A stretch of 6,779 bases of DNA from an uncultured beta proteobacterium (GCA_903927495.1 CAIYNH010000644.1:1-6779); one strand, 5' to 3'; shown: positions 1 through 6,605, counted from the first letter of the stretch. Numbers and translations: made by a program. Notes: generated by a model from the letters alone, not told the origin.

Positions 1-1314
1 CTGCGGTAGCTTGGCAGGAACAGCACCTTTGGCCAGGACACCAGCCTGGTAAGAGGCGACATCACTGAATACAGCTTTGATGCTGCCGTCGCGGGTAGAC
101 ACCAGTGTGGACACCGCCACCCGAGTACAACCCGTGCTCAGCAGCGGATCATCCAAACATCCCGTGATCAGGAAACGTCCAAACTGCAGATTGGAGCCTG
201 TGTTGGTCACCAATAAATCCGTCAACTGGCTCTTGGTTCGACCATTGTGCATGACATAACTGGCCATTGCCGGAATGGCATCAAAGGTGGCTTTTGTAGA
301 GGCCGGCGCTGAATGGGCAATGAGTTGATTCAGGTACGCAGAAAAATCATCGAGCGTTGCCAAAACCGCTGGCACCGTGATCAGATTGGCCGCCACAATC
401 GTCGGGTTGGTGGTGATTTTAAGTGTCGAGCCAATCGCATTCGCCGGCAACCCACCGGTGGTCTTGATTAACTCGGCCTTGACCTTGGCCAGATCAATTT
501 TGACTTCAGGCGCCGCACGCGAGACAAACTTGTTGCTCAACTCGAGTTGATCCAGGCCGGCGTTGGTTTTGACAATCTGAAAGCGCAAACCCTCCAGCGC
601 CATGTCAAGGCCGGTTTTATTGGCAACAAAACTACTGTCTTTGAAAAAATCTACCGTTGTTAATTTGGCTGCTGTCAGGTTGGCCTTGATCACCGTCTTG
701 ATCAGATCCGAAGCAGCAGTGAGAACTGATGCTGTGCCCAAGTTGCTGAGGGCGGCAGTACTGGCCGCCGCATTGAGCCAAATATCGCGTGGGTTTGCCC
801 CCAAAACCATGGCCACGACGGCATCGGTTGCTGGTGTCACATTGGCGATCAGGGGCAAGGTTCCGTTTGACAGCGTCGAATGCAACAGCAATGGAAGGCC
901 CGAGGCGTCAATTCCCGCGACTTGAATCAGCAAGGGCAAGGCCTGACTGGCGCTGGCCAGTGTGACCCGATAAGAGCCATCAGCCACCACGGTTTTCACG
1001 ACACTCTGACCCGCCGGATAGGCTGTTCCTGTGCTCGGATCAAGTAACACGACTTCTGCACCATTGGCATCCATGATGCGCAGACTTGCCCCCATCACCG
1101 GCGCACCGGTAGAAGCCACCCCTGAAATTACGGTCAAGCCTAAGGTCGATGCCTTGGTGGTGCTTGTTGGGGTGGTACCGGAGGTGGCACCGGTGGTATC
1201 GGTAACTGCTGCACTGGCAGTGGCACTTCCACTACCCCCGCCACCACAGCCCGCCAAGCCCGCAGCCAGCACGCAGGTCAAGAGAAAAATTCGATTGGCA
1301 ACAAATAGGGACAT
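1..1314 (-). CDS. Putative outer-membrane lipoprotein, C-terminus cut off by the window edge
   Basis: The frame is open from the ATG at 1314 to the left edge: 438 codons with no stop, so the protein is incomplete. An in-frame TGA at 1321-1323 makes this the earliest ATG. Residues 1-23 form a lipoprotein signal: a short N-region with Arg8, a hydrophobic stretch, and the lipobox LAGC with Cys23. Gly24 at position +2 fits outer-membrane sorting. A low-complexity Gly/Ser/Thr/Ala linker follows (about 24-56). Residues 57 to about 125 have the beta-rich look of a carboxypeptidase-regulatory-like or Ig-like domain, with the pattern VISGVASTGAPVMGASLRI and then a GSYRVTL strand. The remainder is Ala/Leu/Thr-rich and I do not recognise it. 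Cys386 and Cys396 could form a disulfide. No strong Shine-Dalgarno is visible. The gene lies 121 bp downstream of the caspase gene and has a candidate promoter of its own. Function unknown; the lipoprotein assignment is firm. Confidence 0.85.
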   Translation of the reverse strand, partial: MSLFVANRIFLLTCVLAAGLAGCGGGGSGSATASAAVTDTTGATSGTTPTSTTKASTLGLTVISGVASTGAPVMGASLRIMDANGAEVVLLDPSTGTAYPAGQSVVKTVVADGSYRVTLASASQALPLLIQVAGIDASGLPLLLHSTLSNGTLPLIANVTPATDAVVAMVLGANPRDIWLNAAASTAALSNLGTASVLTAASDLIKTVIKANLTAAKLTTVDFFKDSSFVANKTGLDMALEGLRFQIVKTNAGLDQLELSNKFVSRAAPEVKIDLAKVKAELIKTTGGLPANAIGSTLKITTNPTIVAANLITVPAVLATLDDFSAYLNQLIAHSAPASTKATFDAIPAMASYVMHNGRTKSQLTDLLVTNTGSNLQFGRFLITGCLDDPLLSTGCTRVAVSTLVSTRDGSIKAVFSDVASYQAGVLAKGAVPAKLPQ

Positions 1315-1343
1315 GAAGTTTCATCTGGTTTCGGATGAAAACT

Positions 1344-1371
1344 AATATAGCCCAGCGCCATTCAGGGTCAG
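1344..1371 (-). promoter_or_regulatory. Candidate sigma-70 promoter for the lipoprotein gene
   Basis: Read on the minus strand, CTGACC (-35, 4 of 6 matches to consensus) and TATATT (-10, 5 of 6) are separated by 16 bp. Transcription would start near 1337, about 20-25 nt before the ATG at 1314. The site lies in the gap between the caspase stop and the lipoprotein start, and suggests the lipoprotein is transcribed separately. Found by eye only. Confidence 0.4.
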
Positions 1372-1435
1372 CCCGAAAAAGCGCTCTCAAGACCGGGCTT
1401 TTCAGATGATTGCATGCCAGTTTTTGCCAATCACG

Positions 1436-2797
1436 CTAAAACCTGATCGCGTCTCCTTTGCCCGAGCGGGCGAACGACGGTTGCTGCGAGTAGCCCGGGT
1501 CAAGTTGCCGGGAGCGTTCGGGCACTTGCGCTTCGAGATGCGATTTGTACACTCGGTAAATGCTCTCCGCCCCCTTGGTGTTGCGCAGACCGTTGGCTAG
1601 CATCAGCGTAAACAAGCCATTTTCACCATCCTCCAGGGCCACTTGGTCTTCTTTGGCCGAGCTCAGTACGGCAAAGTCTTTTTCATCAGTTCCGGTGGTG
1701 GCGGCCCGGGTTGACAAACCTGTGACTGGCTTGCCAATGCGCACCCCACGGCTCGAAATTTCGACCACCGGCAGCCCCAGGGTGGCACCGCCTGAGTGGC
1801 AGGTATCGGCAATCCACAACACCCGCTTGGCGGGCAACGCCTTTAACAAGGCCTGCAACTCTTCAAAATCAATGATTGAGTCCTTGTCCGAAAAGCGGGT
1901 ATCAAAAGTCACCGGGTAGCCAAAGCCTGAAATGCCTTCTTGTTTGGGCATGCCATGAGAGGCCAGATAAAACACCACCAAATCATCAGCGCCAGTTTTG
2001 GCCCCCAGCTCACGTAATGCGCTGCGCAAAGCAGCGGTGCTGGCCTCCCCGTCCGTCAGCACCTTGAGCTGACTCTCTGGCACATTCAACTCCTTCAGCG
2101 TCTTCTTCACCAAAGCCACATCGCCCTTGACACCATTGAGATCGTCTACACCTGCTTTGGGGTTGAGTTTGCGCACATTCGAGAAATTCGACACCCCCAC
2201 CAGCAGCCCCCAGGTTTTCGCGGGTTTGGGCAAAACGGCAGCATTCAGCTCGGGTACCGAGTCAAGCTTGGCCGGCCCACTGGTACGTGGAGCCTGTTCA
2301 AGCTTGGCCATCACGGTATCAACCAGTTTTTTTACCGCCCTATCAGCGGCCACCTCATAGGCTTTGTCTTCGGAGCCCAGTCGGTAACCGACCTGACCAC
2401 TGCCCGCCAGCGAGCTCAAAACCTGTCTTCCATGAAACAGGCGCGCGCGCAGCCTGACCTCAGCAAAAGCGTTTTCCGTGCCCGGGTTGGGACGACTGGT
2501 TTTGATGGCATCCACCAGCAAACTCAAGCCGGCATCGACAGAAAAGGTGACGATGGTGTCTGGTGCCTTGTCAAGCACGGCATAGGTTTTGGCATCGGGC
2601 TGAATCACCTCTACGCCCCGGTCAATCAGTTCGCGCTCGAAAGCGGTCAGCGCAGACTGCACAGCCGTGTCAGTGCGCGGCATGGATTGCTCGCTCGACC
2701 TTTTGTAAAGCACCGTTACCGATTGCGCATGAGTCAGTGTCGAAAGTGCCAAAACAGCCAGCATCGCGCAGATTCTGAGAATTTGAGGGAGCGTCAT
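1436..2797 (-). CDS. Exported caspase-family (peptidase C14) protein
   Basis: A 453-residue protein whose C-terminal half is a caspase-fold cysteine peptidase domain (about 193-450). A Sec signal peptide covers residues 1-24, with likely cleavage at THA|QS. Residues 26-168 form an alpha/beta region that resembles the CsgG/FlgT-type domains of secreted proteins. Residues 195-203 (WGLLVGVSN) are the first strand of the fold. The catalytic His281 is in YLASHG and the catalytic Cys333 in ADTCHSGG. Asp331, two residues before the Cys, is typical of metacaspase-like and orthocaspase enzymes that cut after Arg or Lys. Residues 378-398 (LSSAKEDQVALE, then GLFT) match the usual late strands. A basic loop with Arg350, Arg353, Lys356 and Arg364 could be an autoprocessing site (inference). 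The start has a good GGAGAG ribosome-binding site. This is the last gene of the operon, 3 bp after the CsgG-like gene. Substrate unknown. The family call is secure, the periplasmic location is predicted, and catalytic activity is inferred from the intact dyad. Confidence 0.93.
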   Translation of the reverse strand: MTLPQILRICAMLAVLALSTLTHAQSVTVLYKRSSEQSMPRTDTAVQSALTAFERELIDRGVEVIQPDAKTYAVLDKAPDTIVTFSVDAGLSLLVDAIKTSRPNPGTENAFAEVRLRARLFHGRQVLSSLAGSGQVGYRLGSEDKAYEVAADRAVKKLVDTVMAKLEQAPRTSGPAKLDSVPELNAAVLPKPAKTWGLLVGVSNFSNVRKLNPKAGVDDLNGVKGDVALVKKTLKELNVPESQLKVLTDGEASTAALRSALRELGAKTGADDLVVFYLASHGMPKQEGISGFGYPVTFDTRFSDKDSIIDFEELQALLKALPAKRVLWIADTCHSGGATLGLPVVEISSRGVRIGKPVTGLSTRAATTGTDEKDFAVLSSAKEDQVALEDGENGLFTLMLANGLRNTKGAESIYRVYKSHLEAQVPERSRQLDPGYSQQPSFARSGKGDAIRF

Positions 2798-2800
2798 AGT

Positions 2801-3712
2801 TCACTCTCCGGCAAGTTTTAAACTGCTGTCACCGAGCACCGCAAAATCATCTTTTACAGCCGGCCAATCCTTGCTCTTGATTTTGACCTGGCACTGGCTG
2901 CTGTCAGAGTTCACGGTGTCACATTCCACAACCCCAATCGAGCGCATGATGCCAAAGGTTTCGACCTCGCCAACCCGCTTGGTTTTGGCCCTGAAGATCA
3001 CCATCCGGTCATTCGGCCGAACACCATGGTTGGAGCCACCAATCAAGGTCAGGATGTCGCCCTCTACTTCATCCACCACGCCCAGTGGCCGGATCGAGCG
3101 CTCCAGATAGCCAGCGCCAATCACCAACACCTCTTGCAACGCTTTTTCGTAATCTGCCGCCAACTCGGCGGATTTGGACTTGTATTCGCTGTCACCGCGA
3201 ATCACGGTGCCTTCGCCTTTTTGATCGCCATACACCCCCGTCAAGGTACGCGCCTTGATGATCCGACCACTGCTGGTGTCCTTGATTTTGATGTCCAGAC
3301 GCACCGTGGTCACGGCTTTTTTGATGGCCTCGTAATCTTCAATATTTTGCGTCGCGGCGACGATCATGCCCTCAACCACCAGATCCGACTGATCCCGCAC
3401 GCCACCCGAGGTGTCACTAAAAGCATCAAAACGCTCGGTATTTTTGACGGCACTCTCAAAACGCGCATTCATTTGGCGATGCGTCCCAACCGCATCGCTT
3501 TTGGATTGTGGAAAGAGCATTTTTTCGTCTTTGGCATCGCCGATGCCAACCATGTTGACATAGACCTTGAGTTTTTCCGCCTTCTTTAACAATTTCAGAC
3601 GAAAGGGGTCAACCCCGGAGGGGATTTTGATGTCCTTGCTGTCCTGGGCCCAAATGGGCGTTGCCAGCCCGGCCAGCAAAAACGAATACATAAGCGCAGT
3701 GGCAAATCTCAT
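2801..3712 (-). CDS. Exported CsgG-like protein of unknown role
   Basis: A 303-residue protein with a Sec signal peptide (1-22, likely cut at IWA|QD). There is no lipobox Cys, so unlike true CsgG it is not a lipoprotein. Residues 48-200 follow the layout of CsgG-like domains: a first strand KVYVNMVGIGD, a helix followed by AVKNTERFDAF, then SDLVVEGMIVAA (compare the 'dyvv.G.v' strand), then VRLDIKIKDTSSGRIIKARTLTG (compare 'vdvrlvD..tGevl'), and a long helix around 180-200. Residues 208-295 form a smaller beta-rich domain with VVDEVEGDILTLIGG and GVRPNDRMVIFR, like the SH3-like C-terminal domains of FlgT-type proteins. Cys264 and Cys274 could pair. The start codon overlaps the previous stop (ATGA), which points to translational coupling, and the only upstream Shine-Dalgarno is weak. 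CsgG relatives act in secretion or envelope assembly; the role here is unknown. The family assignment rests on pattern similarity, not on an alignment. Confidence 0.8.
   Translation of the reverse strand: MRFATALMYSFLLAGLATPIWAQDSKDIKIPSGVDPFRLKLLKKAEKLKVYVNMVGIGDAKDEKMLFPQSKSDAVGTHRQMNARFESAVKNTERFDAFSDTSGGVRDQSDLVVEGMIVAATQNIEDYEAIKKAVTTVRLDIKIKDTSSGRIIKARTLTGVYGDQKGEGTVIRGDSEYKSKSAELAADYEKALQEVLVIGAGYLERSIRPLGVVDEVEGDILTLIGGSNHGVRPNDRMVIFRAKTKRVGEVETFGIMRSIGVVECDTVNSDSSQCQVKIKSKDWPAVKDDFAVLGDSSLKLAGE
2804..2809 (-). promoter_or_regulatory. Shine-Dalgarno site for the caspase gene
   Basis: GGAGAG on the minus strand ends 6 nt before the ATG at 2797. It also encodes the last Gly-Glu codons of the upstream CsgG-like gene, so a ribosome finishing that gene stops on the initiation site of the next. 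This supports the 2797 start and tight co-translation of the pair. Confidence 0.7.
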
Positions 3713-5643
3713 TTGGCTTCACTCTTTGGTTTGGTCTTGGCTTTAAGCTGATTTTTAGGCGGCGCTTTCGCCTCTGTCTTGGTGACCGCACGATCGCTGG
3801 CCACCTGCCGTGTGACGGCGTGATCCGAACCTGCTACAGCCATTTCTTCGTATTCCATGATTCCCTTCATACCCGGAGAATCCACTGCCACGGTGTACCC
3901 GCTAAGCGCCACCTCAACACCGACTTGTGTTGAAGATCGATTCGACAGAATGATGCGACGCAACATGGAGTTGTCCCACTTTGAGAGCCGATCACGTACG
4001 TCTTGCTGCACCACGGCAATGGCTAGCTGATCCGGATTGGTCGCAGTCAGTACCGGGGCAGAGCGAAACAGGTCGCTCTTGAACTGGCGCAGTTGTTTCG
4101 CATCGACACTGTCGCCTTCGCCTGACAGCACGTTTTGAAAAGAAAAATCAGGCCACTCTTCGCGTTCAAAATAGTCTTTCGACAGCTTAGTCCGGTTCTC
4201 CTTTTGAACCAGTGCGTCCAAAACGCGCCCTCCCGCATCGGGAAATTTCTCCCCAAAATTGCCAAAGTAGCCCAATTGACCGTCCTTGAACAAGGCCGTC
4301 TGAAACGCGGCACGACTCGTTTCGCTAAGACTGGAGAAAGTCTTGCTGGCCGACAACTCTCCAAGCACCTTTCCATCCGGTGCCCGCACCAAGAACGAGC
4401 CGTCCTGCAAGTCCGGGGAGCTATTAAAAACCTTGGTAAGTCGCGGCACAAGACTGACCGTTTCGCTCAAACCTGAACCGACCATACCGATCAAATGAGG
4501 TGCCGCCATGAGCCCATTTTTTTCAATCATGTTCTTCGCTTTTTTCAGAAAAAGCGTTGAAAACCCCACCATCGAAGCCGCACCCACAGTTGTTCGAGCA
4601 TAGGCACCATAGTGCGATTTGAATTCAGTCACCCCTGCTTTGTAATCGGCGTACTTGGCCGGATCTTTCTTGCGAAAATACTCCAGAGCCATATTTTGAA
4701 CGGCAAAGTTCTTCATCAAATCATCCGGGGTCTTGTCACGCATGGCAGCCAAAAACTCCTGCTGCTCGGGGTTCAGATAGGACTTGCTTTCCTCCTGAGA
4801 TTTTTCCAGTCCAGCACGGGCATAAAACGCATCTCCCAGCAGTTTGGCCGCCGCCATACGCCCTTCCAGCACCTTTTTGTAGCTGTCCTTCGCTGCCTCA
4901 AAGTCTTGATCCGCAGCATCGATGATTTTGCCTGAGGCCTTGATGGCCACCAGGAAACTGGCCATATTCACCAATTGTTGCTTCATATCGGCCGTCATGG
5001 TGGCATCTGCCTTGGGCAGGGTCACACTTACATCTTTGAGCAAACCGGGTTTACTGGCCATCTGCGAAAAAAAGTAATTCAGTGATTGGTAAGACAACTC
5101 CGAAACCAAACTATCAAGCAATACATCGGTTGCAGAACTCATCAACGATGAAAAAAAGTTAGTTCCCGAGAAACCAGCAGCGCTCGACGTTCCTGCCTGC
5201 GAAGTCAGCCCCCCCATCAACATGACCATGGATTTGTTCAGGTTCTGGGTGGCGATAGCTGACTGCAGGCCCTTGATCTCCAGCAGCAACTGGTCGCCCG
5301 ATATTTCTTGCCCGGTAAACAAGGCATCCAATTTGTCCACAGGACGAGTCAAGATCATGGGAACAATGGGAGCATTGGGGGCGGGTGGCTTGCAAGCCTC
5401 TTTGGCTTTGGCGCTGAGATTCTTTTGACCTGCGCAAGCGGCTGTCTGCAAACTTTGGAGGCTTGGACTATTCTGTGGAGTCAACTGATTTTGAACCTCC
5501 TGCGAAGGCTTGGCACTACCGGCCGTGGACAGTGCCGATGTCAAAGGTGCCAATAGTTGATCCAGAAATGCATGGGAAGGCAGTGCCATCACCAAACCCA
5601 AAAAACAAAATAACATACGGAGAGAAACAAGTCGGCGCTGCAT
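3709..5643 (-). CDS. Large exported protein of unknown family, first gene of the operon
   Basis: I do not recognise this protein. I chose the ATG at 5643 (644 residues) because it begins a clear Sec signal peptide: MQRRLVSLR, a hydrophobic core, and likely cleavage at SHA|F near residue 25. An upstream ATG at 5736 is in frame but would bury the signal behind 31 residues and has no support. A Gln/Ser/Pro-rich linker follows (about 36-98), with Cys70 and Cys84 as a possible disulfide. Residues 100-350 look mostly alpha-helical and charged (DQDFEAAKDSYKKVLEGR and similar), and are possibly coiled coil. Residues 352-368 are a moderately hydrophobic stretch that could touch a membrane. Residues 400-600 are mixed alpha/beta. 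The tail (600-644) has a repeated SD-x-AVT motif and ends in a Lys/Ala/Pro-rich, strongly basic segment. The stop overlaps the start of the CsgG-like gene by 4 bp, so the two are probably made together in the periplasm or envelope. Confidence 0.85.
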   Translation of the reverse strand: MQRRLVSLRMLFCFLGLVMALPSHAFLDQLLAPLTSALSTAGSAKPSQEVQNQLTPQNSPSLQSLQTAACAGQKNLSAKAKEACKPPAPNAPIVPMILTRPVDKLDALFTGQEISGDQLLLEIKGLQSAIATQNLNKSMVMLMGGLTSQAGTSSAAGFSGTNFFSSLMSSATDVLLDSLVSELSYQSLNYFFSQMASKPGLLKDVSVTLPKADATMTADMKQQLVNMASFLVAIKASGKIIDAADQDFEAAKDSYKKVLEGRMAAAKLLGDAFYARAGLEKSQEESKSYLNPEQQEFLAAMRDKTPDDLMKNFAVQNMALEYFRKKDPAKYADYKAGVTEFKSHYGAYARTTVGAASMVGFSTLFLKKAKNMIEKNGLMAAPHLIGMVGSGLSETVSLVPRLTKVFNSSPDLQDGSFLVRAPDGKVLGELSASKTFSSLSETSRAAFQTALFKDGQLGYFGNFGEKFPDAGGRVLDALVQKENRTKLSKDYFEREEWPDFSFQNVLSGEGDSVDAKQLRQFKSDLFRSAPVLTATNPDQLAIAVVQQDVRDRLSKWDNSMLRRIILSNRSSTQVGVEVALSGYTVAVDSPGMKGIMEYEEMAVAGSDHAVTRQVASDRAVTKTEAKAPPKNQLKAKTKPKSEAK

Positions 5644-5651
5644 TTTCAAAT

Positions 5652-5681
5652 CCCCAATTTCTGTGGTGCTAAAGATTGGGG
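5652..5681 (-). promoter_or_regulatory. Inverted repeat overlapping the ribosome-binding region of the operon's first gene
   Basis: On the minus strand CCCCAAT (5681-5675) and ATTGGGG (5658-5652) are perfect 7-bp complements around a 16-nt loop. The second arm contains the only purine-rich, Shine-Dalgarno-like sequence (GGGGAT), 8 nt before the ATG at 5643. If it folds in the mRNA, the stem would hide the initiation site. There is no T-run, so it is not an intrinsic terminator. The inverted repeat is seen directly; the regulatory role is inferred. Confidence 0.4.
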
Positions 5682-5844
5682 CCAGTGTAACTGCGATAAA
5701 ACCTACCATTTCGACTGACCGGCATCGACATGGCACTACAGCGAAGTTTCTCGGGGAATTATTTCAACCCGACACATATCTAGTCCAGGACCAAAATTGC
5801 ACTCGAATTTCCTTGGCTGAAGCACCGCCAAAGTCTCAGTTCAT
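5682..5844. other. Upstream region of the operon, no clear gene or promoter
   Basis: This 163-bp stretch separates the operon leader from the repeat cluster and must hold the operon promoter if transcription starts nearby. I looked for -35/-10 pairs on the minus strand and found only poor matches, for example TACACT near 5686-5691 without a usable -35, and TTGAAA near 5761-5766 with over-long spacing to a -10. I therefore do not place a promoter. I see no coding pattern. Confidence 0.4.
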
Positions 5845-5858
5845 TTGGGCTCGGATCC

Positions 5859-5908
5859 CAATTCGGCCTGCTGGTGCTTGAGTCGGTCAGTAGTGTCACC
5901 CCGAATTG
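5859..5908. repeat. Unit B hairpin, diverged copy with a perfect 8-bp stem
   Basis: CAATTCGG (5859-5866) is exactly complementary to CCGAATTG (5901-5908). An inner GGTG (5872-5875) pairs with CACC (5897-5900), and GGTGCTTGAGT at the start of the loop is shared with the other copies. Total length is 50 nt, as at 6149-6198. Compared with that copy, the second stem pair changes from G-C to A-T on both arms, so pairing is kept. Confidence 0.6.
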
Positions 5909-5910
5909 AG

Positions 5911-5999
5911 AGGGGAGCCGAACAGCCCTATGTGGCCGGTCACCCGTGGGCTGACTTCTTGAAGCACGACGGCCTGGGTTATACCTTCAGACACCTTGC
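5911..5999. repeat. Repeat unit A, copy 1
   Basis: Matches 6461-6549 at 79 of 89 positions without gaps, at an offset of 550 bp. It begins AGGGGAGCCGAACAGCC and ends ATACCTTCAGACACCTTGC. CAGCCC (5923-5928) and GGGCTG (5948-5953) form a 6-bp inverted repeat inside it. Similarity decays slowly after the end into the linker before unit B. Confidence 0.8.
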
Positions 6000-6061
6000 A
6001 AGGGTTAGTTTCTATTTGCACCGAATCCGCGCTGCCCTCAATTGGACTTTGCATGCCGCTC

Positions 6062-6096
6062 TCCGCAACCGTCACATCCGCAGTGATTTTGGGGTC
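6062..6096. repeat. 35-bp core of unit B, partial copy
   Basis: Identical to 6108-6142 except for one base, 46 bp upstream of it, so the two form a short tandem duplication of the left half of unit B. The bases just after it (GGGGTCTGA, 6091-6099) are complemented by TCAGACCCC at 6202-6210, so this copy and the 6198-6218 arm bracket the complete copy in inverted orientation. Confidence 0.75.
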
Positions 6097-6100
6097 TGAT

Positions 6101-6196
6101 TTCGCCGTCCGCAACCGTCACAGCCGCAGTGATTTTGGGGTCGGATCCCGATTCGGCCCTCGGGTGCTTGAGTGGTGCAGCGGCTTCACCCCGAGT
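6101..6196. repeat. Repeat unit B, complete copy 1
   Basis: Begins TTCGCCGTCCGCAACC and ends CACCCCGAGT. It matches 6606-6701 at 93 of 96 positions (offset 505 bp). It contains the 35-bp core (6108-6142), a palindromic GGATCC-centred motif and the hairpin at 6149-6198. Confidence 0.85.
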
Positions 6197-6218
6197 CGGG
6201 CTCAGACCCCAATATCAC
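6129..6218. repeat. 90-bp near-palindrome (cruciform or long hairpin)
   Basis: Positions 6129-6156 pair with 6218-6191 in one uninterrupted register of 28 positions: 24 Watson-Crick pairs, one G-T pair (6152/6195) and three mismatches (6134/6213, 6143/6204, 6146/6201). The 34-nt loop carries an inner GGTG/CACC stem. The right arm beyond 6198 is absent from the unit B copy at 6606-6701, so this is the only full palindrome. It has no flanking T-run. It could be a complete REP/BIME or a small MITE-like element. Confidence 0.7.
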
Positions 6219-6437
6219 GGAATATTTGCCACGGTGTTATTAGTTCAATAGTGCTCTGTGCATTGCCAGTATGGGTAATAGCCTATTATTTTCTTAACTT
6301 TGGTGCTGCTGAAACGCAGCAGCTGACTGGCGATGATTCGCTGAATTGAAGTCACAACCTGTTGGTTTGAACTGTTGACTGGGAATTGTTAAGTTCTGCG
6401 TTGTGGTTTTTAGGCACTCGCCCCCACTCTCCCCCAA
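6219..6437. other. Unique spacer between the two repeat blocks
   Basis: This ~220-bp stretch is more AT-rich than its surroundings and is not repeated elsewhere in the window. It holds a perfect 7-bp inverted repeat, GCTGCTG (6305-6311) and CAGCAGC (6317-6323), around AAACG, without a T-run on either side. A plus-strand frame ending at 6349 encodes a hydrophobic run followed by a polar tail, but it has no start of its own. I see no supported gene or promoter. Confidence 0.45.
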
Positions 6438-6465
6438 CCCCTCTCGCCCCGCCGGGCAAGAGGGG
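6438..6465. repeat. GC-rich inverted repeat at the left end of unit A copy 2
   Basis: CCCCTCTCGCCC (6438-6449) and GGGCAAGAGGGG (6454-6465) are complementary at 11 of 12 positions around a 4-nt loop. No T-run follows on either strand, so it is unlikely to be a classical terminator. Similar CCCTCTC/GAGAGGG palindromes are common dispersed elements in proteobacterial genomes. At unit A copy 1 only the right arm remains (AGAGGGGAG, 5909-5917). Confidence 0.6.
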
Positions 6466-6549
6466 AGCCGAACAGCCTTATGTGGTCGGTGCTCTGTGGG
6501 CTGACTTCTTGACGCACGACGGATTGGGTAATACCTTCAGACACCTTGC
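6461..6549. repeat. Repeat unit A, copy 2
   Basis: Second copy of the ~90-bp unit, 79 of 89 positions identical to 5911-5999. The internal stem is kept as CAGCCT (6473-6478) with GGGCTG (6498-6503), one pair becoming a G-T wobble. It is followed by the same diverged linker and then unit B copy 2, so the A-linker-B order is repeated. Confidence 0.8.
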
Positions 6550-6605
6550 GGTGATTGGTTTGATTTTTGCGCCGAATACTCTCAGATCTCGATTGAACTT
6601 TTCAT

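Noticed and set aside
602..925. Plus-strand open frame of 107 codons, and another at 1031-1345
   Set aside because: They lie antisense to the long lipoprotein frame, which has a clear signal sequence and a continuous open frame. Their translations look like reverse-complement shadows.
1370..1402. Possible terminator after the caspase gene
   Set aside because: AGCCCG (1370-1375) and CGGGCT (1394-1399) are complementary, but the 18-nt loop is large and on the minus strand no T-run follows. On the plus strand four Ts follow, but no plus-strand gene is there to terminate. A weaker 7-bp bulged repeat at 1408-1432 also lacks a T-run.
3026..3589. 187-codon plus-strand open frame
   Set aside because: It is fully antisense to the CsgG-like gene, whose signal peptide, coupling to its neighbours and domain pattern are convincing. 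No ribosome-binding site or family was recognised for the shadow.
5644..5736. N-terminal extension of the orphan gene to the ATG at 5736
   Set aside because: It would place 31 residues before a clear signal peptide and would put the inverted repeat inside the coding region. The ATG at 5643 is better.
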